Below the pieces are notes generated by a model that saw nothing but the letters and a program-made list of their open reading frames with translations, did not search any database and was not told the origin of the DNA. Positions 38,089 through 49,049 of a stretch of 64,000 bases of DNA are shown here, piece by piece. Within the stretch, counting starts at the first letter, position 1, and every line of letters begins with the position of its first letter. This DNA is from Sinohyriopsis cumingii (taxonomy: Eukaryota > Mollusca > Bivalvia > Unionida > Unionidae), in the NCBI GenBank assembly GCA_028554795.2, contig CM068829.1, forward strand, positions 132,643,325 to 132,707,324, written 5' to 3'. Position numbers and translations under genes: made by a program.

Positions 38089-38477
38089 ACCCAATACTCT
38101 AGAAAAGAAATAACGATCGATTTGCCAATGTGTGTAGGTAGAGTAGTGTGAATATAAACACTAACTCTTTTTTAATGTGTGAGGGTATGTGTTGGTGTGT
38201 TAGTGTTTATAAGAGCTCAGGTATGTTTGTGTGAATAGTAGATTATGGGTTTATTAATTGTTTCTTAGCGTATGTGGAGAGTATAGTTGGGGTTATATTA
38301 TATGAAATGAAAAAGTAGGGGAATGTTTTCCTTCACGTCCGCGCGTTGTTCGGTCATGATCTAGGTAAGATCAATTTTATGTTTTTAGGGGATGTTTTCC
38401 TTCACGTACGCGCTTTCAGTATAAAACTAACAGTGTTGGCCATTGGAACCCATTCTACGGAATAAGCAAACAAGAAG
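38089..38477 (+). promoter_or_regulatory. Cassette 3 upstream region
   Basis: Duplicate of the cassette 2 upstream region: spacer, box ending CACGTCCGCGC (38318-38344), palindrome TGATCTAGGTAAGATCA (38357-38373), second box with CACGTACGCGC (38385-38414) and TATAAAA (38420-38426), 58 bp before the ATG. Confidence 0.65.
38357..38373. promoter_or_regulatory. Palindromic operator-like site, copy 2
   Basis: Identical 17-base palindrome to 37554-37570, between two CACGTCCGCGC-type boxes. Confidence 0.5.
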
Positions 38478-39074
38478 ATGCCAGCAGCTTCAGCTTTATA
38501 CAACGATCTTATGGGAAGTTGGTATTGGATGGTAGATGGATTGAGTGTAGTAGAAAGGGTTGAACAGGAATGGAGGTATGCAGTGACAAAAGACTTCGTC
38601 TCAAGACAAGTAACCAGCCTCCACTTATCCGTAAATATTGTAAAAGAAATGATAGAGGATGAGGAGAAGAGAATCAGAGGTTTAATTAACCCACCGTATG
38701 TCAAAGTGGGTAAGTTAAAAGAAGCGATAGATCATGTGACAAGTGCAAGGTGCTTTCTAGAAGACATTGTAGAATGGACAGATTGGTGTTTCGCGAAGTG
38801 GGGGTTAGAAAAACTTAAGAAAGCTGAAGAACTAATGAGGAATGTGCTGACCGAAGAGGTCAAGAAGATCAAAGAAAAGTGGTCAAAGGAAAGAAAAGAA
38901 GAAGAAAATAGAAAAAAAAGGGATGAATTCGAAAAACTGAACACAAACTGGATGAAAATCCAAGAGAAGTTCCGGGCCATGGGCCACCCGGACTGGTTGC
39001 CGGAAACAGAAAAGAAAAAGAAGAAAGGAATGATGGACAAAATAAGAGGATGGTGGAAGAAGTTAAGAAGTTAA
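38478..39074 (+). CDS. Right-end cassette gene 3, helical Trp-rich protein (198 aa)
   Basis: ATG 58 bp after TATAAAA. The N-terminal half has MVDGLSVVERVEQEWRYAVT and several Trp residues in what look like amphipathic helices. Residues about 110-165 form a Lys/Glu coil (EEVKKIKEKWSKERKEEENR). The end is basic with Trp (MMDKIRGWWKKLRS). It points out of the element and ends 19 bp before the right TIR. No family recognised; an all-helical regulator of cell death was considered but no BH motif is visible. Confidence 0.6.
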   Translation: MPAASALYNDLMGSWYWMVDGLSVVERVEQEWRYAVTKDFVSRQVTSLHLSVNIVKEMIEDEEKRIRGLINPPYVKVGKLKEAIDHVTSARCFLEDIVEWTDWCFAKWGLEKLKKAEELMRNVLTEEVKKIKEKWSKERKEEENRKKRDEFEKLNTNWMKIQEKFRAMGHPDWLPETEKKKKKGMMDKIRGWWKKLRS

Positions 39075-39092
39075 AAGAAGAAGAAGACGAAA

Positions 39093-39470
39093 AAACCCAA
39101 AGGCCCTTTTCAGGGCCAGCCATATTTCTCGAAAAGAGATAGCCTTTCAATTGCCTACCCGTTTTTTTTTTTTTTTTTTTTTTAAATTTAAAAAAAAAAT
39201 CCCATGTTAAATTCCCCTTGTACTTATATGTTCCCACGATTTATTCCCATGTTAAATTCCCCTTGTACGTATATGTTCCCACGATTTATTCCCATGTTAA
39301 ATTCCCCTTGTACGTATATGTTCCCACGATTTATTCCCATGTTAAATTCCCCTTGAACGTATATGTTCCCACGATTTTTCGCCATGTTAAATTTCCATTG
39401 TACGTATATGTTCCCAAGGGGGTCTGTAATGCTAATTTCCATTGTACGTATACTATCCCTATTCACTACT
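39093..39470 (-). repeat. Polinton right TIR
   Basis: Inverted copy of 18823-19155 with one more 45-bp subrepeat (five versus four) and an intact GGCCC hairpin at the inner edge. It ends GATAGTATACG complement through CCCTATTCACTACT. Confidence 0.93.
39102..39117 (+). terminator. GGCCC hairpin at inner edge of right TIR
   Basis: GGCCCTTTTCAGGGCC, 28 bp after cassette gene 3; followed by the ATTTCTCGAAAAGAGAT weaker stem. The left TIR lacks this stem. Confidence 0.6.
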
Positions 39471-39476
39471 CATGGA
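39471..39476 (+). repeat. Polinton target-site duplication, right
   Basis: CATGGA directly after the CT terminus; identical to 18817-18822. Confidence 0.93.
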
Positions 39477-41094
39477 TCAGTAGTAATATAAAGGAAACTT
39501 GATGAACCCTGCCGTTTCTTCAGTTTCATAAAAGGTATTTTCTAGACGTGGATTACAGTTAAATTTTACATGGATTGGGGATTACTATTAATATGCAATA
39601 CAACATAAGATTGTCATAATTTCATAGATTTACTGTGAAGATCTTGATTACATTGATGAATTTAATTTTGAAATTTGTCATTAAATGTGTTGCTGTTACA
39701 TATTTTTTTCTGATTTTCTTTTTTTATATACATATTACTGGCATTGGCTGCTTTAATCATTTGCCATGATAATATGATACTATATTTAGATCGCTCCCCA
39801 TCATACTAAAAGTCTTGCAGGTCATGTATGCACAATTACTGATCTTTAATTAAGTATAAAATGCTGTTTTAAAATTTAATACTCATTTTGTTTAATCAAA
39901 GTCTTCTCAGTCCTGATAATTGAATTCTCTGCACATTAACTGTCATCAAGAAACGTCCAGATGAAAATTATCAATTGCAATGGACTTTTACAATTATGGC
40001 CAGGTATTAAAAATTGGCTCAGGAAAAGAGCACAAGTCTAATCATTACACTATAGGGTAGTATGCATTTATCAACATGCATAACTTTCATCATGACTTAA
40101 GCTGTGATCCAGTACAATCCGAATTGCACATTCAATCTGGATTGTACTGGATTACAGCTTTATGCAGGCTGATAAATCAGTGTCACACCTGTAATGATAC
40201 TGACTGGCTGTTTTGGGGTTGATATCGCCAATTTATGTAAACCTGCAAAAATCAACAGACACTTTTGTTAGCACACATTGGTGTCCATTTTGTGCACTTA
40301 CCAGTATTTCTTGTGGCTGTTGAGCTACTATTGGCTGAAGGGTTCTATTGGCGATATGCACATAATATTTATGGCTCAAATCCTATATTTGGCAACTTGT
40401 AAATCGACATGGAATAGCACGCCTCTCTGTCCAGTGATCATTTTGAATTTTGCTTTGATATGGCTATTACGTAATGCCGGTAAGTGTATAAACTGTATAC
40501 AGGCGAGTTACAGAAAGATTTGCATGCAGCACATATTGTTCATCAGTATCAACACAGATTTGGGAGTTGATTTATTGGGCTAACCTTGATGTTGATCTCG
40601 TTAAGAAATGTTGCTATAACTTAGCATTAAATTATTGCCATACGTACATCTCAGGGTATCTAAATAATGACCTACCAAAGGAATTTTTATGTATGAGGAT
40701 CCAAATAAAGTAAATAATTGCCATTTAATGGTATGTATACTAAAATTCTATAAAAAATGACAGCCATTACTGAAATGATCAGTGTTGAACGCCTACATGA
40801 CCGATATGAATTTTGCTATGGAGGTCACCTTGAAAAAACCCACTTTGGCAGTCCCATTACTGAAAATGAAAATCATTCACCATGATTAATTGACCTCTTG
40901 ATGACTGCTGGTACAATAGGATAAAAAGTGAGCAAGTAAAGTGAAACTTTTTGGGTTTACTAGGCACTGACATGGTAATAAGACATACTGTTCCACATCC
41001 ATGTATAATGCACTACAAAAATGCAGATTTTATATAGACTGGATTAGGGGTATTTGGAAATCTATACCATTTATGTTTTATCTCCAAATACTTG
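39477..41094. other. Host intergenic or intron, nothing recognised
   Basis: AT-rich flank of the Polinton without a supportable gene. A frame at 40278-40583 is hydrophobic but shows no family signature or splice context. Confidence 0.5.
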
Positions 41095-41335
41095 CAATAC
41101 GGCGTCCACTCGGATATGGGAGGTCGTGGGTTCGAACCCCTGGTGAGTCGTACCAATGGCTTATAAAAATGGTACTAATAGCTGCCTCACTAGGTGGTCA
41201 GCAATAAGAAGTTAGTGTTAGGACTGGTCGGCCTCGTGTCAGGATAATGTGACTGGGTGGGACATGATGATACATGTCTGCGGCATGATGCCCCAGTGCT
41301 AGCAATATGATTGAGCAATTGTTAAAGCTACATTA
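41095..41335 (+). repeat. tRNA-like SINE, second family
   Basis: The head GGCGTCCACTCGGATATGGG followed by box B GGTTCGAACCCC, then a body with TACCAATGGCTTATAAAAATGG, differs from the SINE at 9936. This type of tRNA-derived repeat is common in bivalve DNA (inference). Confidence 0.55.
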
Positions 41336-41633
41336 AAAATCCAAAGCACAAAATCACACTTGTCATACATGTGTAGTATAAATGTTTTGGCAGCTGCTGT
41401 AGAGTTTGAGGTTACACTTATAAACAGAAGTGTTTCGAATGTTTCACATGATTTTTCTCACAATCGGATTTATCATGTTGGTATGTCAGATTGGACAGTT
41501 TGGGATGAAGCACGAGCTGATGTCAGGCAACAATGGACACGTGTAGTGTTTTACAAAATTCAAAACATAATTAAGATTGAAACAATATAATAATCAACAG
41601 AGTTACCGCTAGTTACATTTATTCAGTTATTAA

Positions 41634-43498
41634 CCCTTTCAGCACCGCACTAAAGCAGTCCAGGAACAATAACCCCTGCTTTACACTGCAGACCTGTAAT
41701 CTTGTCTCACATACTGTTTAGTTTTGAGAATATATTCTCCGATTGGTCATTGTTGGGGGTTCTCCATTATAGTAAATATTTACTTTACAGTATGAATAAT
41801 TTGCATGCCATTTGGACACATTTGGACTTAAATTAGGTTCTTAACAAGAAAGAGTTTTCAATCTGTAAATATAAATCTTTGAAATCAACTAATTACACAT
41901 AAAATGGTGGAATTATCGGATGATTAGTCAGAATTATCTGTGGATGAAAATTTTGGAAATTTTAATTTTGTAAATATAAATAAAAAAGAGAAAAATGTTT
42001 ACAACAGGATATGTTGGCTATAATGATGACAATGAGGAGTTTGATGACATTGAATTCACTGGTGTGTATGAGACACCAGAAGTTTGTCAATGGACGAAAT
42101 CGATATATAATATTCACATATTTTCAAATGACCAACATGAGTAAATCATAGATCTAGAATACCTCTTGAATATTTTGTGCAATTTTATAGTGACTGCATA
42201 TTTCGAAAATAGCAAGATTTACAAATGCAAATTCACACCTGTAGCATTGGATTGATCCCAATCAACACAAAGATACTTGGGACTAATATCACGTTATCGA
42301 AAATAAATCTGGAAGTTATGAAATTTGGCAGGAATGAACTGTATTGGTAGAAAGGTGATAAATTCTGGTTTGTTGGATCCAATTTCTGAGAAATTGTATC
42401 ACGTAACAGGTTTGTACAGGTAAAACACTGCCTACCTTTCAGTGATGACACAGGTGAAACTCTTCAAGATGATAGATCGCACAAAAAAAGGTTTATATTA
42501 GATCACTGTCATCACCAAGCTAAGTCAAAATATGTTCCAAGCAGAGAAATATCAGTGGATGAAGCGATAGCACCATTTTAAGGTAGACATGGAATCAAAC
42601 AATACATGAAAGTCCAACCTGTCACGTTTATCATCAAGTTGTGGGTGGTTGCAGATGCATTATCAATATATTGCTACAGTTTTGAAGTTTACCTTGGGGA
42701 AAATGGAACTGTTGTGAACATAAATCTAGGTTTGGCAGCTTTAGTTATTGAACAAACAAGAAATTTGCAAATCAAAGGCTATGTCTTTAACACCGTCAAT
42801 ATTTACACCAGTCCTTTCTTAATAGATTTACCTGTATCAAGTAGATACTTACCTTGGTGGCACAGTTTGTACAAATCGAAAGGGATACCTGAAGGGCTTA
42901 GTCTTGTGAAATTCAGGTGCAATACACCTGGTCAGAGGATCATCACAGTGGATTGCATGTGGTCACAGCTTACATCTTATTGGAAGGGCGACATAATTCG
43001 TAACCACCTGTTTTCATTCCATGACCTGGCCATACTGGAGAAACAAAGATGGGACTCAGAATGAGCTTCAAGCAACATGGGAGGAGTAGATAAGCTGGAG
43101 CAAAATACTGTGACAATTGTCCAAGAAGTCCATGCAGTGGTATAGAAAAGTTGAAACAAAGTTGTGGGAGCAGTCACACTGCAATGCCTAGGTCATTGAT
43201 TGGATTACCATTAATAATAATCTTCCTAATAAATGGAAATGGGACTTGCTATCATTTCATATTTTTGTTGCATATGCTCATATTAGAACATTGAGGTCCA
43301 AACATTATTTCAAGCAACAAGAAGTCAAAGCAGCAATAACAGTAGACTCCATGATAAAGGTCATTGATGAACAAGAGCAGGTGGATCAGACAGGTTGTGT
43401 ATTGTTGTGTGTAACAGGAAATATCGTGATTGTTTGGCAAACCACACTAGTACCTCTTTGAGGGATAACCCTTACGAAAGGACCAAAACGACACGGGC
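41634..43498 (+). pseudogene. Decayed piggyBac transposase element
   Basis: The best part (42606-43064 plus upstream codons) reads SREISVDEAIAPF, a TAA stop, GRHGIKQYMKVQPVTFIIKL, then WVVADALSIYCYSFEVYLG, the DDE_Tnp_1_7 core of piggyBac transposases. Further right RWYRKVETKLWE type sequence appears in another frame. The left edge is TTAA followed by CCCTTTCAGCACCGC; the right edge (GGGC before TTAA at 43499) is weak. Multiple stops and frame changes mean it is inactive. Confidence 0.65.
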
Positions 43499-43502
43499 TT
43501 AA

Positions 43503-44639
43503 TATGGTGCAAACAAAGTCAAAATTTGCTATAATTCACATTTATTTTCATCAAAATGAACAAAAAAACCTCGTGTACCTCGGTTTTTAGACAATTATAG
43601 TAATATTATTACTTACCTGTGGATTTGCCTGAGGTATGAGATAACATTACATTTATTCAAGCCATAATTTTGTAATAGCACCATACTGGAAGAAAAACAT
43701 ACTATATATTACTCTTTACACACATTTTTAAACTCTATTGAGAATACGGTGACATTTACCTTGACCTTACCTTTTCATTTACCTGTATAATCACATGTGG
43801 GAGACTAAACATGTTTATGAGCATATTTTCAGAGACCTTGTCTTTACAGTGGTATAAAATGTGTATACCTATTTAAAAAAATGAAATTTTTACAAGCCAT
43901 TGAAAATGTTTATCTTACATTTATTAAACATTTTGAAAGTTTGTTACTGCTGAATAGATGTATTTCCAATGTAGTTACTTGATAGTGAAAGACTTAAGCT
44001 GTACTGCACAAACTGTATTTGATTTCATTTAGCAGGGATTGAAAACTTGTGCTTGTGTACATGACGGTCATGTTTCTTCTCAGACCTCTGTATAAATCAT
44101 TTCAATTTCATTGAACAAAGTGTGTCATAAAGAAACAATTATTAACTTTCACAAAATCCAGGCATAACAATGGAGAAATAATTAAGCAATGAATAGCATC
44201 ACTAGCATTTTATTCCTTGTAGTTAAATTTTAAGTTGTTGTTCATGTGCTTCGGATAGCTTGACATTCTATTTCTAAGTTAATGTCTGAGAAGAAGCAAG
44301 TTCTTTGAATTTCTTGTATTGTAAATTTCGCTTCTCCCCTCACCACGTGCATTTGTTAATACATGCCATTACACGAAGCTGTATCAACGTATCACTTTTT
44401 CTAATAAGTCATGTGCGTGTATGTTGCCATTTGTGGGTATAGAAACAAAAGCCTCTAGATGGCTGGTTAAATGTTTGCTCACTGCATAGAAGAACTTACA
44501 TAATAGAATATACGCCTATCTAGTTATTCAATAACTGTAGAGATAACACCGTGAATTTTTCCTTGGGTAAAGCACTTGATGCATGGATGGAATGAAGAAG
44601 TCTACACTATTTAAAAGTGCGTGATGGGAAGTATTTGTT
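43503..44639. other. No gene seen
   Basis: AT-rich sequence after the piggyBac relic with no coding or repeat signature that I can support. Confidence 0.5.
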
Positions 44640-44868
44640 TTTGTAGTGGGTTTGGCGCAATGTTTAAAAAATATGGCAATCAGTATAACTGGTGGAGGAA
44701 AAATCTGGGCAAATTCGGGGAAGAACTACCAACCTATGGAAAGTTACTGGCAAGGTTTCTCACATACCCGCATAGGCAGAATCCTTGATTCAAACCCACG
44801 AGGACAGAGGTGAGATGTCATTGATCAGTAAAGGTGAGTGCATTAGACCACTCTACTTGGGTGCTTCT
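44640..44868 (-). repeat. Diverged tRNA-derived SINE copy
   Basis: On the minus strand it has the same order as the SINE at 9936: a box B-like GGTTTGAATC, TTACTGG..., TTCCTCCACC and a GGCGTTAAACCC-like end (here diverged to GCGCCAAACCC). Confidence 0.6.
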
Positions 44869-45324
44869 GGGAAGCATTTGCATATCAACCAAAATGTATG
44901 ATGATAAATTATAACATGTCCGGATTGCCTCAGCATGGTGCCCACCACCCCTAATTTCACCTCTAAACATGTTTTGGCCTACATTCCTGAAATTTAATGG
45001 CTGATCACAACATGTTTGCACACACACACACATGGAAAAATTTATGTGGGTGCCAATGATTAGCAGTCTTGGTCTGTTTGTAGCAACAATAATGCTGAAT
45101 AGATCTGAACAAAAAAAGTGGTTATGGAAATGAGAAGGACAGGGTGGAAAGGAGAGTGTAGAAAACTGGGATTAACAACATATTAAGTAGTTCAAGGCAG
45201 TAGTAAAGAAGAAGTAGAAGAAAAAAGCAGTAGTAATAGCTATCGATACTATTATTGTTGCTACTGCAGCAGTGTGCAGCTACAGGGGACGCCGCTAGAG
45301 GGCACTGGCGATCAAGATTAACGT

Positions 45325-45895
45325 TTTCTCAGAATGTAAACCTCATTACACCCGGTACCTTCTCCGCTTTAATATATAAAAAGCCGACATTATTACATCC
45401 GAATGTATTCATGGTTGAAAGGTCAAATGTCTATATTTAGCGTATATGACACTGGGTCATTTCTACTACTTATTCATCGGAAAAAAAAACGAAAACCGAA
45501 TTTTTCAAAACGCTGGAAAACTAAATAAACGAACATATACGCTCACCTGCGCATACTTTTTAAATACTTTGGAGTTCTTTTTACGAGAATAATGGTAAAA
45601 TGTGTGCGAATATTTGCGGAAAACCCACGAATTACGTCTTTTTCAAAGGTCACCCATGCCAGCAAGAACGGTAACTCTTCCCGGCACATGGGTACGTACA
45701 AAACGTAAACAATGACAACAATACGACATAATTTGGGTTCAAAAACACACGAAAACTTGATTGTATGAAAAGGCAGACGTTTATAGCAAGGAATCGGATT
45801 ATACAGACGTACTCTCATTCATTATACCAAACTTATTACTAAATATTTGTACAACTTTTGTTGTGTAATATATTTTCGAGGTTAGATACTCGACG
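45325..45895 (-). repeat. Dispersed repeat, copy 2 (inverted)
   Basis: The reverse complement aligns over about 565 bases with 18075-18640, including GGGAAGAGTTACCGTTCTTGC and ACCATGAATACATTC. The two copies lie on either side of the Polinton in opposite orientation, each separated from it by unrelated DNA. Confidence 0.7.
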
Positions 45896-46579
45896 GGACT
45901 ATCACTCACCGACTCAGTGATACTAATATGTATGTGATTGTGATCACTGAGATATTATCAATGTCAGGTAATCTGTTCTACGTACGATTCTTATCTAGAG
46001 ACACTGGTATTAAAATTAAAATGTTTATGTTTAGTAGGGACGGAAAAGAGGTAAAAGTTAACTATTTTGAAGAATGAAAACAAATTCATTTAAAATTGTC
46101 ATGCCATTTTTTGTGAATATCAATATGAATATTGTCATCATAAGCCAAGGAATAGAGAATCAATCTGTAGTATTTCTCCATTTAAACAAATACATAATCA
46201 TAAATATTTCTTGAGAACCAACTCAGAGCCAGTTTCTTCTCTATCTCTGATGCCACAGTTGTCTTTACTTCATGAACTACGTAATATTGCTCAAAACAAT
46301 GGTCAGAATTATTATGAAAATATAGCAAAGTTAGGACATACAAAATTTAATGTTGCACCATCCTAAGTTGACACTATAGAAATCCTGACTTACTGTAATG
46401 AAAACTTAGTGGAAAACCTTTTGTCATTGGTTTCATTTTATAGATATGAAAACTGACCAAATAAATATATCATGTGATAACTAAATTCTAAAATAGCAAT
46501 TGTTATTTACTAAATTGTGATTTCAGATAAATGTATTTATGTACAAGAACACTGTAATGAATATGCACTATTGGTTTTA

Positions 46580-47315
46580 AGAGTAACATACAATTTCAAC
46601 TTGGTATGACTCATAATTATGCTATTTCTTGCAAAAATGTTAGGAGGCGTGTGATAAAAAGGCACAGAAAGTCTTCAGAAGGACCTGGAACATAGAAAAA
46701 GTGAATTTATTCTTGAAGCTGAATGTTCACAACACATTTATATATAACCATATGTAAAATGCAACTTTCAGCATGAAGTAACATGAGGTCAAGAATTTTC
46801 AAAAAGTGACCAAAGACCAATATTAAATATGGTGGATGGTACATGTGTTTGAATGCTTCCTGTGAATTTATTTGAAAAGATATCATAAAGATGGGCTCAT
46901 TTTTGAAATCTGCACACTCAAATTAAGCAGAAAATAGTCCATTTTAAAAGCAACATATAATTTCAACTTGTGCATGATTAAAAAATATAGTATTTCATGC
47001 AGAAATGTTGGTGGTGGGTGATAAAAAGGCACAGGGGGGCTCCTGAATTACCTGGAACATATAAAAAGTCAATTTATTCTTAAAGCTGAATGTTCACAAA
47101 ACATTTCTATATAAAATATATGTAAGAAATGTGCAAATTTCAGCTTGAAATAACATGAGGTCAAGAATTTTCAAAAATTGCCAAAGACCAGTATTAAAAA
47201 TGGTGGACGGTACATGTGTTTGAATGTTTCCTGTGAATTTATTTGAAAATATATCATAAAGATGGGTTCATTTTTGAAATCTGCACACTCAAATTATGCA
47301 GAAAACATTCCATTT
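46580..47315. repeat. Tandem duplication of about 368 bp
   Basis: Two adjacent units share GTGATAAAAAGGCACAG, GAATTTTCAAAAA..G.CCAAAG, GGTACATGTGTTTGAATG and TTTTTGAAATCTGCACACTC. Unit 1 starts near 46580 and unit 2 near 46949. No coding potential. Confidence 0.8.
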
Positions 47316-47478
47316 TTATATATTCTATAATTATGAAAAAATCATCCCCTGTTGCTACAGTGTGGTAGTATAGTTGCTTGATTGTTTATGCTTTTGTTTG
47401 AATAATCGATGTCGTAATTGCTTATGATAATGCTGTATTCTGTGTGGATCTTTTTTAACAGTTTGATAATTGTTGCAG

Positions 47479-47793
47479 AATGCTAAAAATGGCCAAGATG
47501 TCAGTATCCAATTGGCTGAAAATGTGGACCGGAAGACGAAATACTCAGACTTGAAGGAGAAATATGATACACTAGCAGCTCAGCTCAAGATGGTGGAACA
47601 GACGACATCTTTGGAGCAGAAGAGTGAACTAGTTCTGCTTCAACAGCGTATTGAATCTGATGAAGAAAGCTTTAAAGCTTTAAAAAAAACTTAAAGAGTA
47701 TGTGAATGAATTGGAAAAAAAGGAACAAAGACTGCTAACACAACAAAAGGAAATGGAGGAAGTTTGAAAAGCAAAGGATGATGCATTGATAAG
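47479..47793 (+). pseudogene. SPATA18/Mieap-like gene, coiled-coil exon (damaged)
   Basis: Acceptor gttgcag and donor AAG|gtaaat bound a coiled-coil exon (YSDLKEKYDTLAAQLKMVEQ). An extra base in an A8 run (47692-47699) shifts the frame and a TGA occurs at 47764 in the resumed frame. The exon ends in phase 2 (ATA AG), which joins perfectly to the A at the start of the exon at 49996. Mieap proteins carry such a coil before a C-terminal domain and act in mitochondrial quality control. Confidence 0.55.
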
Positions 47794-48689
47794 GTAAATT
47801 ACCATTTAATGATGCTGGTATCTAATATTACACAAGACTCATCTTTATCATGGTTAGAATTTGATCTTTTCATTCTTAGATATTTATGCAGATAAAACAT
47901 TACAATTTGTAAATTACATTTATTTCTTTTTTATGTTAAGTCTAGAAAATTTTAATTGATTAGTTACACTGGCAACATAGACCACTATATATTTTATTCA
48001 TTTCACAAATGCAAGAATTCATTTATTTCATTAAAACAAAGGGAGAACATATGATGTAGGCTATTCTGTAAACATTATTTATTAGTACAGTACCATGACC
48101 ACTATCATATGGACAAATCCATACCTAATACAGATCTTTTGTCATCAGCTATTCTATAATTCTAAGTGCTCCAAATAAATTAGCATGTTAGATTTATCTA
48201 TGACTCTGGCATCCATATCATTTGGGGCAGGGTGATAACTGGAGTCACATTGCCTGTCCCTTCTATAACCCTCTTACTTTGAACTCTTTAGGAGATAGTT
48301 TTCTTTATAAACCCAGAGAGCTTATGAAGCACATATCCCTGTTCTCATTCTCTTTGTCACTTCCACATCTCAAAATCTGTGCTGTTAGGATCAGTTTCCA
48401 GGAATCCTGGAGCCAATTTTTAGTTGCATATCTGTTTTGTTTCATGCAGGTTAATTGTATGCATTATATTATAGGGATGGGATCTCAGTATTTTCCAAGT
48501 TATGAACTTTGGTGCCTTGGTTTGATTTCCAGTGCAAATATCAGTTGCATGTATGTTGTAAGTGTATATAGGTTGTAGAATTCAATAGTTTATATGTTAT
48601 GTCCCATGGGCTATATTTTCAAGTTGACAAATTGTATTCTTGTTTTGTACTAGATCTTGCCCACACCCTTTGGAAACATGAGCATTTTG

Positions 48690-49049
48690 CTATCTCATAG
48701 ATGGAGTGACATTTGGCAGGTCATATTAAGTAGACTGTCTCATAGGTGGAGTGACGTTTGGTGGCTCATATTAAGTAGACTGTCTCATAGGTGGAGTGAC
48801 GTTTGGTGGCTCATATTAAGTAGACTGTCTCATAGATGGAGTGACATTTGGCAGCTCATATTAAGTAGACTATCTCATAGATGGAGTGACATTTGGTGGC
48901 TCATATTAAGTAGACTGTCTCTTAGATGGAGTGACATTTGGTGGCTCACATTAAGTAGACTGTCTTATAGATGGAGTGACATTTGGTGGCTCACATTAAG
49001 TAGACTGTCTTATAGATGGAGTGACATTTGGTGGCTCACATTAAGTAGA
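48690..49049. repeat. 45-bp minisatellite, 8 units
   Basis: The unit is TCTCATAGATGGAGTGACAT followed by TTGGTGGCTCATATTAAGTAGACTG-type sequence, about 8 copies, in an intron of the SPATA18-like gene. The open frame of 15-residue repeats (LSHRWSDIWWLILSR) is a consequence of the unit length being a multiple of three. Confidence 0.85.

Larger units (their letters stand above)
18823..39470 (+). mobile_element. Polinton/Maverick (adintovirus-type) element
   Basis: A complete virus-like transposon of 20,648 bp: AG...CT termini, long TIRs, a 6-bp target duplication, and the diagnostic gene set of protein-primed family B polymerase, chromodomain integrase, packaging ATPase, adenain-like protease, and major and minor capsid proteins. 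Structural and replication genes lie on the plus strand; two small genes near the left end are on the minus strand. Accessory genes include a BIR protein, a tandem LPxELRERIY family and three cassette genes at the right end. The polymerase, minor capsid and ATPase genes carry defects, so this copy is probably not autonomous as it stands. Intact ends and matching flanks indicate a fairly recent insertion. Confidence 0.96.
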
